Below are positions 8,975-17,503 of a DNA stretch of 64,000 bases, piece after piece. The DNA is from Bradyrhizobium jicamae (GTDB lineage Bacteria; Pseudomonadota; Alphaproteobacteria; Rhizobiales; Xanthobacteraceae). The DNA lies in contig NZ_LLXZ01000220.1 of NCBI RefSeq assembly GCF_001440395.1, forward strand, positions 1-64,000, read 5' to 3'. Each line of letters begins with the position of its first letter. Within the stretch, counting starts at the first letter, position 1. The notes below the pieces were generated by a model. The model saw only the letters and a list, made by a program, of their open reading frames with translations. It ran no database searches and had not been told where the DNA came from. The position numbers and the translations under genes were made by a program.

Positions 8975-9676
8975 GTGACCGCAACTGCCCAGCAAATGCG
9001 CCTGTTGATCATCGAAGACGACCGCGAGTCCGCCGACTATCTGGTCAAGGCGTTCCGTGAAGTCGGCCATGTCGCCGATCTCGCCAGTGATGGCGAGGAG
9101 GGCCTGTCGATGGCTGAAGGCGGCGATTACGACGTGCTCGTGGTCGACCGCATGCTGCCCAAGCGCGACGGCCTGTCCGTGATCGGGAGCTTGCGCGAGA
9201 AGGGCAATCGCACGCCGGTGCTGATCCTCTCCGCGCTCGGCCAGGTCGACGACCGCATCAAGGGCCTGCGTGCCGGCGGCGACGACTACCTGCCAAAACC
9301 ATACTCCTTCGCCGAATTGCAGGCGCGCGTCGAAGTGCTGTCGCGCCGCAATGTCGGCCCGGCGGAAGAGACGACCTACCGCGTCGGCGATCTCGAGCTC
9401 GACCGTCTGTCGCATCGCGTCGCCCGCGGCAAGGATGAGCTGACATTGCAGCCGCGCGAGTTTCGCCTGCTCGAATATCTGATGAAGCATGCGGGTCAGG
9501 TGGTGACCCGCACCATGCTGCTTGAAAACGTCTGGGATTATCATTTCGATCCGCAGACCAACGTCATCGATGTGCATATTTCCAGGTTGCGCTCCAAGAT
9601 CGACAAGGGGTTTGAGCGGCCCTTGCTGCACACGATCCGTGGCGCCGGATACATGATCCGTGACGGCCTTCGGTAA
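8975..9676 (+). CDS. OmpR/PhoB-type response regulator
   Basis: The 233-residue protein has a receiver domain (residues 8-122; acidic pocket IIEDD, phospho-acceptor D58 in VVDRMLP, K in YLPKPYSF) and a C-terminal winged-helix DNA-binding domain (about 135-230, with REFRLLEYLMKH and NVIDVHISRLRSKI). It starts at GTG 8975. Its 3' end overlaps the kinase gene by 17 bases, so the two are co-translated partners. The gene lies between a Do protease and glnE, an arrangement I recall from Bradyrhizobium and relatives. The stimulus is unknown. Confidence 0.94.
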   Translation: MTATAQQMRLLIIEDDRESADYLVKAFREVGHVADLASDGEEGLSMAEGGDYDVLVVDRMLPKRDGLSVIGSLREKGNRTPVLILSALGQVDDRIKGLRAGGDDYLPKPYSFAELQARVEVLSRRNVGPAEETTYRVGDLELDRLSHRVARGKDELTLQPREFRLLEYLMKHAGQVVTRTMLLENVWDYHFDPQTNVIDVHISRLRSKIDKGFERPLLHTIRGAGYMIRDGLR

Positions 9677-11126
9677 GCTGATCCGCACCACGGCGTTCCG
9701 GCTGACGCTGGTCTATCTGTTTTTGTTTGCGCTGTTTGCCGCGTCGCTGCTCGGCTATTTCGCCTGGAACACGCGGCGGCTGATCAACGAGCAGATCACC
9801 GCGACGGTGAACGTCGAGACCACGGAGATTACCGACATCTATACGCGCCGCGGCCTGCGCGGGCTCGTCTACACGCTCGAGAACCGGGCGCTGCGGCCGG
9901 GCGCCAATCTCTATCTCGTCACCACGCCTGAGGGAAAAGCGATCGGCGGCAATGTCGGATCGCTGTCGCCGGGCGTGATGGCCTCGACCGGCTGGTCCGA
10001 GACCGCCTATCGCCGGCTCGACGAGCAGGACACCGCCGATCATCGCGCGCTGGTGCGCGTCACCGAGCTCACCAACGGTTTTCGCCTGCTGGTCGGCCGC
10101 GACCTCGATGAGCGCCGACGGCTGTTCGGCATCGTTGCCAACGCTGCGCAATGGTCGCTGCTGGTCGTCATCGTGCTTGGCATCGGTGGCGGCATCTTCG
10201 TGGCGCGGCGGGTGCTGCAGCGGATCGACGCCATGACCGGCACCACAAGGCGCATCATGGCGGGCGACCTCTCCGGGCGCCTGCCGGTCGGCCGCTCCGG
10301 CGACGAGCTCGATCGCCTCGCCGAAAACCTCAACGCCATGCTGGAGCGCATCGAGGCGCTGATGATGGGGCTGAAGGAAGTCTCCGACAACATCGCGCAC
10401 GATCTGAAGACGCCGCTGACACGCCTGCGCAACCGCGCCGAGGAGGCGCTGGCGAGCTCCGGCAGCGAGGCCGAATACCGCGCGGCGCTGGAACGGACCA
10501 TCGAGGAATCGGACGGGCTGATCCGCACCTTCAACGCGCTCTTGATGATCGCGCGCGCCGAGTCCGGGCAGGCGCGTGGCAACATGGATGATTTCGACGC
10601 GGCCGACGTCGCCAGGGGCATCCACGAATTGTACGAGCCGCTGGCCGAAGACGACGGCATGACGCTCCGCGTCAAGACCGCGAACGCGCCGCTGCACGGC
10701 AATCGCGAGTTGATCGGGCAGGCGCTCGCCAATCTGGTCGAGAACGCAATCAAATACGGCAAGCCGTCGCCGGTGGTGCAGCCGATGGACCCTGTCGTCG
10801 CGGCGCGCACGCGGGAGATCCTGATCGAGGCCCGGCGCGAGGGCAATCATGTGCTGCTCAGCGTCACCGACCATGGGCCGGGCATTCCCGAAGCCGATCG
10901 CAAGCACGCGGTGGAGCGGTTCGTGCGGCTCGAGGCGAGCCGGACGTTGCCGGGTTCCGGGCTCGGCTTGAGTTTGGCGTCCGCGGTGGCGACCCTGCAC
11001 GGTGGCGAACTCAGGCTAGGGGATTCCCATCCCGGCCTGACCGCGACGCTGGTCATCCCGGCGCTATCTGCCGCGGGTGACAGGCTTGCGGCCCAAACGC
11101 CGGATGTGCCACAGAAGGTGGCATGA
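9660..11126 (+). CDS. Sensor histidine kinase, partner of the adjacent regulator
   Basis: The 488-residue membrane kinase has two transmembrane helices (about residues 13-34 and 160-182) flanking a periplasmic sensor domain. A HAMP linker follows (about 183-235), then the dimerisation/phospho-acceptor domain with H247 in NIAHDLKTPLTRLRN, and an HATPase domain with NLVENAIKYG, DHGPGIPEAD and GSGLGLSLA. A 20-odd-residue insert around PVVQPMDPVVAARTREI sits between the N and G1 boxes. It starts at GTG 9660 inside the regulator gene, and its stop overlaps glnE by four bases. Confidence 0.94.
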   Translation: MTAFGKLIRTTAFRLTLVYLFLFALFAASLLGYFAWNTRRLINEQITATVNVETTEITDIYTRRGLRGLVYTLENRALRPGANLYLVTTPEGKAIGGNVGSLSPGVMASTGWSETAYRRLDEQDTADHRALVRVTELTNGFRLLVGRDLDERRRLFGIVANAAQWSLLVVIVLGIGGGIFVARRVLQRIDAMTGTTRRIMAGDLSGRLPVGRSGDELDRLAENLNAMLERIEALMMGLKEVSDNIAHDLKTPLTRLRNRAEEALASSGSEAEYRAALERTIEESDGLIRTFNALLMIARAESGQARGNMDDFDAADVARGIHELYEPLAEDDGMTLRVKTANAPLHGNRELIGQALANLVENAIKYGKPSPVVQPMDPVVAARTREILIEARREGNHVLLSVTDHGPGIPEADRKHAVERFVRLEASRTLPGSGLGLSLASAVATLHGGELRLGDSHPGLTATLVIPALSAAGDRLAAQTPDVPQKVA

Positions 11127-14059
11127 ATTCCTCCGCCTTGGCCGCGCGGTTCGTGTGCGGGCCGCATATCCCGGCCACCAGCAACGCCGAACAACGCCTG
11201 GGAGATTGGCTCGCCGAACTGGAGCCGGCGCAGTCGGCTGAGATCAGGACGTGGCTGGATCGTCCGTTCGCCAGAGCCATCCTGGTCGGCATTGCCGAGT
11301 TCTCCCCCTATCTGTTCGACCTGGTCCGCGCTGATGCCGCGCGGCTGGTCCGCCTCCTGTCCTGCGACCCGGAACAGCACCTCGCCACGCTGACCGAGGG
11401 AACCACGCGCGACGTACTCGCCGCTGAGGGCGAGGCCGACGTCATGCGGCTGCTTCGTCGCATGAAGTCGGAGGCCGCGCTGATGATCGCGTTGTGCGAC
11501 ATCGGCGGGGTCTGGCCGGTGATGCGGGTGACGGCGGCGCTGACCGAGCTTGCAACCGTCTCCGTGCAGACGGCGCTGCGTTTCCTGCTGCGCCAGGAAA
11601 TCGCGCGTGGCCGCATGACCGCCCTCAATCATGATCGGTCGGAGGAGGGCTCTGGGCTGATCGTGCTCGCGATGGGCAAGATGGGCGCCGGCGAACTGAA
11701 CTATTCCAGCGACATCGACCTGATCGTGTTCTTCGATCCGTCCACAACCTCGCTGGCAGCCGACATCGAGCCGGCGCCGTTCTTCGTGCGCGTGACACAG
11801 GCGCTGGCCCGCCTGCTGCAGCAACGCTCCGGCGAGGGCTACGTATTCCGCGTCGACCTGCGCCTGCGGCCCGATCCCGCTTCGACGCAGGTGGCGATCT
11901 CCACTGACGCAGCGCTGCATTATTACGAGCGGGAAGGGCGGACCTGGGAGCGTGCCGCGATGATCAAGGCGCGCGTTTGCGCTGGTGACGCCAAAGCGGG
12001 CGAGGCGCTGATCGCGGAATTGTCGCCGTTCGTCTGGCGCAAGCATCTGGATTTTGCCGCGCTCGCCGACGTCCACGACATGAAGCGGCAGATGCAGACC
12101 TATCGCGGCCAGAGCGAGATCGCGGTCGAAGGCCACAACGTCAAGGTCGGCCGCGGCGGCATCCGCGAGATCGAGTTCTTCGCGCAGACGCAGCAGCTCA
12201 TCGCCGGCGGCCGCCATCCGGAATTGCGGGTGCGCCCCACGCTGCACGCCTTGCAGGTGCTGGCGACCAGCAACTGGATCACCTTTCAGGCCTGCGACGA
12301 ATTGACGACGGCTTATGAATTCCTGCGCTGCGTCGAGCATCGGCTGCAGATGATCGCGGACGAGCAGACTCACGCGCTGCCTGAAGATGCCGAGGCGATC
12401 GAGCGCTTTGCGAACTTCTTCGGCTATGAGAGCCGCGCCGCCTTTGCCAAGGATCTGCTCGGCCATCTCAACATCGTGCAGGGGCATTACGGCAAGCTGT
12501 TCGAGGGCGATCCGGCCGGCTCGGTGAAGCTGCCGCAGCTCAATTACGCCGCCGGGCCTGAGGATGCGCGCCTGCTCGACCATCTGACGACGCTCGGCTT
12601 CAAGAAACCGATCGCGGTAGCGGGGACGCTGCAGCTCTGGATGGAGGGCAATTACCGCGCGCTTCGCAACGAGGCGACCAAGGCCGCCTTCATCGAGTTC
12701 GTGCCCGGCCTGCTCGACGGCCTTGCGAATGCCGAAGACCCTGACGATGCCGTGGCTGCGTTCGATCGTTTTCTCGGCGCGTTGCAGCGCGGCGGCCGGT
12801 TGATTTCCCTGCTGAGCCAGAACCGCGATCTGGTCGCGCTGGTGGCCTTGATCCTCGGCGCGGCGCCCCGGCTCGGCGACATGCTGGCGCGACAGCCGCA
12901 GATCATGGACGGCCTGATCGACCCGCGTTTCTTCGGCGCGATGCCGGACCAGAAGGAGTTGTCGGCGCGGCTGGCGACGACGCTGAAGGACGCGGATTCC
13001 TACGAGGACTTCCTCGACCGCCTGCGGCTGTTCGGACAGGAGAGCCTGTTCCTGATCGGCACGCGCATCCTCTCCGGCACGGTGTCGGCACAGCAGGCCA
13101 GCGTCGCCTTTGCCGACGTCGCCGAGGGCATCGTGCACACCGTGCACGGCCTGGTCACCGACCAGTTCGCCAGCCAGTATGGCCGCATCAAGGGGCAGGA
13201 GACCGCAATCGTTGCGATGGGTCGGCTCGGCAGCCGCGAGATGACGGCATCCTCCGACCTCGATCTGATCCTGCTGTACGATTTCGACACCGACAATCCC
13301 GACTCCGACGGCGAGCGCTCGCTGCACGGCGCGCAGTATTTTGCGCGGCTGACCCAGCGCCTGATCTCGGCGTTCACGACACGGACCAACTACGGCGTGC
13401 TCTATGAAGTCGACATGCGGCTGCGGCCCTCTGGCCGCGCCGGGCCGCTGGCGTCGCGGATCGATTCCTTCGCCGACTACCAGGAACGCGAGGCCTGGAC
13501 CTGGGAGCACATGGCGCTGACGCGGGCGCGGGTGATTTCGGCCTCGCCGGCGTTTCGCGACAAGATCGAAGGCGTCGTCCGCGGCGTGCTGACGCGGCCG
13601 CGCGACGCGGCCTCTACCGCCGGCGACGTCGCCGACATGCGCCGGGCGATCGCGGCGGAAAAGGGCGAGAGCGACATCTGGGATCTCAAGCTTGCCGCCG
13701 GCGGCCTCGTCGACATCGATTTCATCGCCCAGTATCTGCAGCTGGTTCACGCCGCTGAAAAGCCCGAAATCCTCAGCGTCTCCACGCTGCAGGTGCTCGA
13801 CAATGCCGCACGCCTCGGCGTGCTCCCGCAGTCCGACGCCGAGATTTTGCGCTCGGCGGCGCGGCTCTATCACGACCTCACGCAGATCCTCAGGCTGTGC
13901 GTCACCGACAAGTTCAACCCGGAGACCTCCGGCGAGAATTTGCTGCACGTAATGGCGCGCGCCGGCGACACGCCCGATTTCTCGACGCTGGAAGCGCGCC
14001 TGCGCGAGACGCAAGGGGAGGTGAGGCGGGTGTTCGGAGCGTTGGTTGGCGGCGGTTAG
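11123..14059 (+). CDS. glnE: Bifunctional glutamine synthetase adenylyltransferase / adenylyl-removing enzyme
   Basis: GlnE adds and removes AMP on glutamine synthetase according to nitrogen status, with PII as its signal partner. The 978-residue protein has the expected two nucleotidyltransferase halves. The first has GKMGAGELNYSSDIDLIVF with metal-binding D197 and D199; the second has GRLGSREMTASSDLDLILL with D712 and D714. Each is followed by its helical GlnE domain. The length is normal for alphaproteobacteria. The ATG overlaps the kinase stop (ATGA), so it is translated as the last gene of the regulator-kinase-glnE unit. Whether the two-component pair senses nitrogen is not shown. Confidence 0.97.
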   Translation: MNSSALAARFVCGPHIPATSNAEQRLGDWLAELEPAQSAEIRTWLDRPFARAILVGIAEFSPYLFDLVRADAARLVRLLSCDPEQHLATLTEGTTRDVLAAEGEADVMRLLRRMKSEAALMIALCDIGGVWPVMRVTAALTELATVSVQTALRFLLRQEIARGRMTALNHDRSEEGSGLIVLAMGKMGAGELNYSSDIDLIVFFDPSTTSLAADIEPAPFFVRVTQALARLLQQRSGEGYVFRVDLRLRPDPASTQVAISTDAALHYYEREGRTWERAAMIKARVCAGDAKAGEALIAELSPFVWRKHLDFAALADVHDMKRQMQTYRGQSEIAVEGHNVKVGRGGIREIEFFAQTQQLIAGGRHPELRVRPTLHALQVLATSNWITFQACDELTTAYEFLRCVEHRLQMIADEQTHALPEDAEAIERFANFFGYESRAAFAKDLLGHLNIVQGHYGKLFEGDPAGSVKLPQLNYAAGPEDARLLDHLTTLGFKKPIAVAGTLQLWMEGNYRALRNEATKAAFIEFVPGLLDGLANAEDPDDAVAAFDRFLGALQRGGRLISLLSQNRDLVALVALILGAAPRLGDMLARQPQIMDGLIDPRFFGAMPDQKELSARLATTLKDADSYEDFLDRLRLFGQESLFLIGTRILSGTVSAQQASVAFADVAEGIVHTVHGLVTDQFASQYGRIKGQETAIVAMGRLGSREMTASSDLDLILLYDFDTDNPDSDGERSLHGAQYFARLTQRLISAFTTRTNYGVLYEVDMRLRPSGRAGPLASRIDSFADYQEREAWTWEHMALTRARVISASPAFRDKIEGVVRGVLTRPRDAASTAGDVADMRRAIAAEKGESDIWDLKLAAGGLVDIDFIAQYLQLVHAAEKPEILSVSTLQVLDNAARLGVLPQSDAEILRSAARLYHDLTQILRLCVTDKFNPETSGENLLHVMARAGDTPDFSTLEARLRETQGEVRRVFGALVGGG

Positions 14060-14229
14060 GGCGGTCCTTCGTTTTGAGGAACGCCAGGCAGACATTCAAC
14101 GAACCTTCGCACGTCTGCATTTGACCCGGCATGAACCTTCCCGAAGTGGTCGAGTGTTACGCTATATCTAAAGGTGGTACTCCCCAGGTGGATATCGGGG
14201 CTGACGCATTTCGTATCCGCTTCGCGGCT

Positions 14230-14243
14230 TTGATTTAGATCAA
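14230..14243. promoter_or_regulatory. Perfect FNR/FixK-type box
   Basis: TTGATTTAGATCAA is an exact match to the FNR/FixK consensus TTGAT-N4-ATCAA. It lies 146 bases before the FGE start, in a 330-base gene-free gap after glnE. A class II site would put transcription start near 14278. In Bradyrhizobium, FixK2 is the usual regulator binding such sites. The match is seen directly; regulation is inferred. Confidence 0.7.
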
Positions 14244-14333
14244 CATCATCTCTAACCGAACGACAATTACTCCCGGTTGCGCCTCAGGAAGTCTGTACCG
14301 AACTACGTCGTCCGCAAATACGGGACTCCACAC

Positions 14334-14359
14334 CGATATTGGACCGCGGTCCGATATCG
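14334..14359. promoter_or_regulatory. 26-bp palindrome in the FGE leader
   Basis: The half-sites CGATATTGGACCG and CGGTCCGATATCG are complementary except for one T/G pair, with no spacer. The palindrome ends 30 bases before the FGE start codon, between the FNR-type box and the ribosome site. It could be an operator for a dimeric regulator or an mRNA hairpin near the ribosome site. No T-run follows. Confidence 0.6.
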
Positions 14360-14388
14360 ACCCAGTGCATCGGCCGGGAGGTAACGCA

Positions 14389-15378
14389 TTGAAAGCGAAG
14401 CCTGAGCTAACGGGCGATATCGCCATTTGTGATGGTCCTTCCGATGTTGATAAAATGACCTGGATACCCGGCGGCACGTTCCGCATGGGATCGGACAAGC
14501 ATTATCCCGAGGAAGCGCCCGCTCATCGCGTTACCGTCGATGGATTCCTGATCGACCGCACGCCGGTGACGAACCGGCAGTTCAAGGAATTCGTAAAAGC
14601 CACCGGCCACGTCACCGTCGCCGAGGTTACGCCGGATCCGAAAGACTATCCCGGCATGCTGCCGCACATGATCTATGCGGGCTCGCTGATGTTCACTCCC
14701 CCGAAACACGTGGTCGGCCTGCGCGACTTCAGCCAGTGGTGGTCGTTCGCCAAAGGCGCGGACTGGCGGCATCCCTACGGACCCAAGAGTAACATCAACG
14801 CGCTCGACGATTATCCCGTCGTACATGTGGCATTCGCCGATGCGCTCGCTTACGCCACATGGGCTGGCAAGGATTTGCCAACTGAAGCGGAATGGGAGTT
14901 CGCAGCGCGCGGCGGGCTCGACGGTGCCGAGTTCGCGTGGGGCGATGAGTTCACACCGCACGGCCGTCACATGGCCAATACCTGGCAGGGCGACTTCCCG
15001 CGTCAAAACCTGAATCACGATGGCTTCGAGCGCACCTCGCCGGTCAGCGCGTTCCCGTCGAACGGTTACGGACTTTACGACATGATCGGCAACGTCTGGG
15101 AGTGGACCGCCGACTGGTATTCGCCGAGGCACGAAGCGGATGCCGCGAAGGCCTGCTGCATCCCGGAGAACCCGCGCGGCGGCCGCGAGGCGGACAGTTA
15201 CGACCCCAGAACGACCAATGTGAAAATTCCAAGAAAGGTCATCAAAGGCGGCTCGCATTTGTGCGCGCCGAACTACTGCCGACGCTACCGGCCGGCGGCG
15301 CGCCATGCGGAGCCGGTCGATACATCCACGAGTCACCTGGGCTTTCGATGCATCAGGCGAAAAGCATCTGATGCTTAA
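14389..15378 (+). CDS. Formylglycine-generating enzyme (FGE-sulfatase family)
   Basis: FGE oxidises the target cysteine of type I sulfatases to formylglycine, the catalytic residue. The 329-residue protein shows the fold's landmarks: MTWIPGGTFRMGSD, TPVTNRQFKEFV, LPTEAEWEFAARGG, MIGNVWEWTADWY and GFRCIRR at the end. The two active-site cysteines are present as C292 and C297 in GGSHLCAPNYCRRYRPAAR, with the same five-residue spacing as human C336/C341. It is therefore probably a true FGE rather than an EgtB-like relative. TTG 14389 is chosen because GGGAGGT lies 6 bases upstream; GTG 14365 overlaps that site. There is no signal peptide, so it acts in the cytoplasm. The sulfatase gene follows after 17 bases. 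Confidence 0.93.
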   Translation: MKAKPELTGDIAICDGPSDVDKMTWIPGGTFRMGSDKHYPEEAPAHRVTVDGFLIDRTPVTNRQFKEFVKATGHVTVAEVTPDPKDYPGMLPHMIYAGSLMFTPPKHVVGLRDFSQWWSFAKGADWRHPYGPKSNINALDDYPVVHVAFADALAYATWAGKDLPTEAEWEFAARGGLDGAEFAWGDEFTPHGRHMANTWQGDFPRQNLNHDGFERTSPVSAFPSNGYGLYDMIGNVWEWTADWYSPRHEADAAKACCIPENPRGGREADSYDPRTTNVKIPRKVIKGGSHLCAPNYCRRYRPAARHAEPVDTSTSHLGFRCIRRKASDA

Positions 15379-15395
15379 CAAAGAGGAGTGACGCT

Positions 15396-17180
15396 ATGGT
15401 TGGCTTTGTATCGAGTGAAAAACCATCAGCTACCGGAAAAGTGCTGCGAAAGAGGGCCGCAGGTTGGCATAAACGTTGCTGCGCAGCGTTGCTCGGTGCG
15501 ACGACACTGATGACGCTGTCCGGGCCAGCCAGCACGCCGGCAACCGCACAGCCGGCACAGAAGCCCAATATCCTCTTCATCATGGGTGACGACATCGGCC
15601 TCTACCAGCCGAGCATCTACCATCGCGGCCTGATGGTCGGCGAGACGCCCAACATCGATCGCATCGGCAATGAAGGCGCGATCTTTACGCATTACTATGC
15701 CGAGCAGAGCTGCACCGCCGGCCGCAACGCCTTCTTCACCGGCATGCACCCACTGCGCACCGGCATGATTCCTCCGCAGCTTCCAGGCAGCCCGTCCTAC
15801 CTGCGGCCGGGCACACCGGCAATCGCCAAGTTCATGCTCGATCTCGGCTACAACACCGGCGAGTTTGGCAAGAACCATCTCGGCGATCACACCGACGCGC
15901 TGCCGACCGCGCATGGGTTTCAGGAGTTCTGGGGCTACCTGTACCACCTCGACGCGATGCAGGGCGTAAGCTTCCCGGATATCAACAAGAGCCCGACCCA
16001 GCAGACGGTTGCCCCGCCATGCAAGAACACGCCGATCCCCGGCATCCCGGAGGTCGCAGGCGCGGTTGATCCGAAAACTTCGGTTTGCCTGACGCCTCCG
16101 CGTAACGTCCTGTCATGCAAGTCGGACGGTTCATCCAGAACTCAGCAGTGCATTGATCAGGGCCCGCTGACCCTCGAGCGGTCGAAGGGTGTCGACGAGG
16201 AAATTTCGGCCAAGGTCATCGACTTCCTCGATCGCAACGATCCGAAGACGACGGGCAAGCCGTTCTTCGTCTGGTACAACCCTGCACGCATGCACATCAC
16301 GACCGTGCTGAATGACAAGTACGCGGCCATGATCGGCGAGCAGGGCGGCAAGGACTGGGGCCTCAACGAGGCCGGCATGAAGCAGATGGATGACAACATC
16401 GGCTATGTCCTGAAGAAGCTCCAGGACATGGGACAGCTCGACAACACGATCGTCGTGTTCACGACTGACAACGGCGCCGAGACCATCACCTTTCCGGACG
16501 GCGGCACCACGCCATTCAAGGGTGGCAAGTTGAGCACCTGGGAAGGCGGCATGCGGGCTCCGGCGGTCGTTCGCTGGCCGGGCGTCATCAAGCCCGGCAC
16601 CGTCAAGAACGAAATGTTCGCAGCCCTCGACTGGCTGCCGACATTTGTCAACATCGGCGGCGGCGCCAAGGGCGACCAACTGAAGAAGCGCATCGAGGCC
16701 GGCCAATATCCCGGCATCGTCAAGACGACGCTCGATGGCGTCGATCAGACCGAATACCTTTCGGGGCGTTCGGAAAAGTCTGCGCGCGATACCTTCTTCT
16801 ACTATTCGGGCAAGGATCCATCGGCGGTCCGCTACAAGAACTGGAAGATCTATTTCACGATGGTGTCCGACAATCCGGCGGGCTTTATAGCTGGAGCCCT
16901 TCCTTATCACTGGGCGCAGGTTGTCAACATCAAGCGCGACCCGTTTGAGACCTCAGTCGGCACACAAATAAAGACCCTCATGGGCCAGGGTGGCTCAATC
17001 GGCTCGCCCTCTACAGCCTACGTCTATGACTGGAACATGCTGCCGATCGGCCAGGCGCTCTGGCTGAAGGAACTCGAGACCTATATTCCATTCCCGCCGC
17101 TGCAGGACCCGGCGAGCTACAACCTCGAACAGGTAATACAGCAGATCAAGCAGGCCAAGACAGCCGGTCGCAGCGACTAG
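15396..17180 (+). CDS. Exported arylsulfatase, Cys-type (FGE client)
   Basis: The 594-residue type I sulfatase has an N-terminal export signal (about residues 18-52, ending near TATA) and the metal site NILFIMGDD (D65, D66). The modification motif is C106-T-A-G-R, matching C-x-A-x-R, and TTDNGAE supplies D358 and N359. C106 must be converted to formylglycine by FGE, encoded 17 bases upstream; a GAGGAG ribosome site sits in that gap. Residues about 205-255 form an insertion with four cysteines, suggesting disulfides in the periplasm. The natural substrate is unknown. The C-terminal region (AYVYDWNMLPIGQ) matches a rhizobial arylsulfatase subfamily as recalled. Confidence 0.94.
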   Translation: MVGFVSSEKPSATGKVLRKRAAGWHKRCCAALLGATTLMTLSGPASTPATAQPAQKPNILFIMGDDIGLYQPSIYHRGLMVGETPNIDRIGNEGAIFTHYYAEQSCTAGRNAFFTGMHPLRTGMIPPQLPGSPSYLRPGTPAIAKFMLDLGYNTGEFGKNHLGDHTDALPTAHGFQEFWGYLYHLDAMQGVSFPDINKSPTQQTVAPPCKNTPIPGIPEVAGAVDPKTSVCLTPPRNVLSCKSDGSSRTQQCIDQGPLTLERSKGVDEEISAKVIDFLDRNDPKTTGKPFFVWYNPARMHITTVLNDKYAAMIGEQGGKDWGLNEAGMKQMDDNIGYVLKKLQDMGQLDNTIVVFTTDNGAETITFPDGGTTPFKGGKLSTWEGGMRAPAVVRWPGVIKPGTVKNEMFAALDWLPTFVNIGGGAKGDQLKKRIEAGQYPGIVKTTLDGVDQTEYLSGRSEKSARDTFFYYSGKDPSAVRYKNWKIYFTMVSDNPAGFIAGALPYHWAQVVNIKRDPFETSVGTQIKTLMGQGGSIGSPSTAYVYDWNMLPIGQALWLKELETYIPFPPLQDPASYNLEQVIQQIKQAKTAGRSD

Positions 17181-17208
17181 CTGCGCGCGACGAGCGTGAT
17201 CCGACGAA

Positions 17209-17235
17209 GCGGGCGCCCAACGACGGGGCGCCCGC
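17209..17235 (+). terminator. Stem-loop after the arylsulfatase gene
   Basis: GCGGGCGCCC (17209-17218) pairs perfectly with GGGCGCCCGC (17226-17235) around a 7-base loop, 29 bases after the sulfatase stop. No strong T-run follows, so it may terminate weakly or protect the mRNA 3' end. Confidence 0.55.
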
Positions 17236-17287
17236 CAACGGAATTAGAAAAATGATCAAGGAGGCCGCGCCGGACCGGTCGGCACCT

Positions 17288-17345
17288 CCGCAAAACCGTG
17301 TCGGCTTCCGATGCATCAAGCGAACAGAGGCAATTGCATCGGAAC
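17288..17345 (+). pseudogene. Possible 3'-terminal fragment of a second FGE gene
   Basis: In one frame this reads ...NRVGFRCIKRTE, resembling the last residues of the intact FGE upstream (HLGFRCIRRKA). The bases at 17303-17324 match the intact gene's 3' end at all but about two positions. No upstream FGE sequence precedes it. It lies in the gap after the sulfatase, so it may be debris of a duplicated FGE/sulfatase module. The similarity is short, so confidence is limited. Confidence 0.45.
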
Positions 17346-17430
17346 GGGAGAAGCACGTCATGAGCATCGATGAGAAATCAGATCGAGAAGGCGATGCAGC
17401 CCCGCGCTGGCAGGTAGAATGTGCGGTCAG

Positions 17431-17459
17431 CGGGCGCCCCGCGTGCGGGCGTCCGTTTT
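17431..17459 (+). terminator. Rho-independent terminator before the HAD-like gene
   Basis: CGGGCGCCC (17431-17439) and GGGCGTCCG (17447-17455) pair with one G-U, followed directly by TTTT (17456-17459). It separates the sulfatase unit from the HAD-like gene starting at 17504. Confidence 0.7.
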
Positions 17460-17503
17460 AGGGCTTTCACAATCGATGCCTTTGTCGATGAAAGGAGCCA
17501 ACT

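Noticed and set aside
10847..14095. 1082-codon open frame on the minus strand
   Set aside because: Antisense to the kinase and glnE genes, whose motifs are unambiguous; no domain in the translation.
17252..17461. 69-codon frame after the sulfatase
   Set aside because: Its only recognisable part is the FGE-like GFRCIKR stretch. It ends in a terminator, so it is better explained as gene debris.
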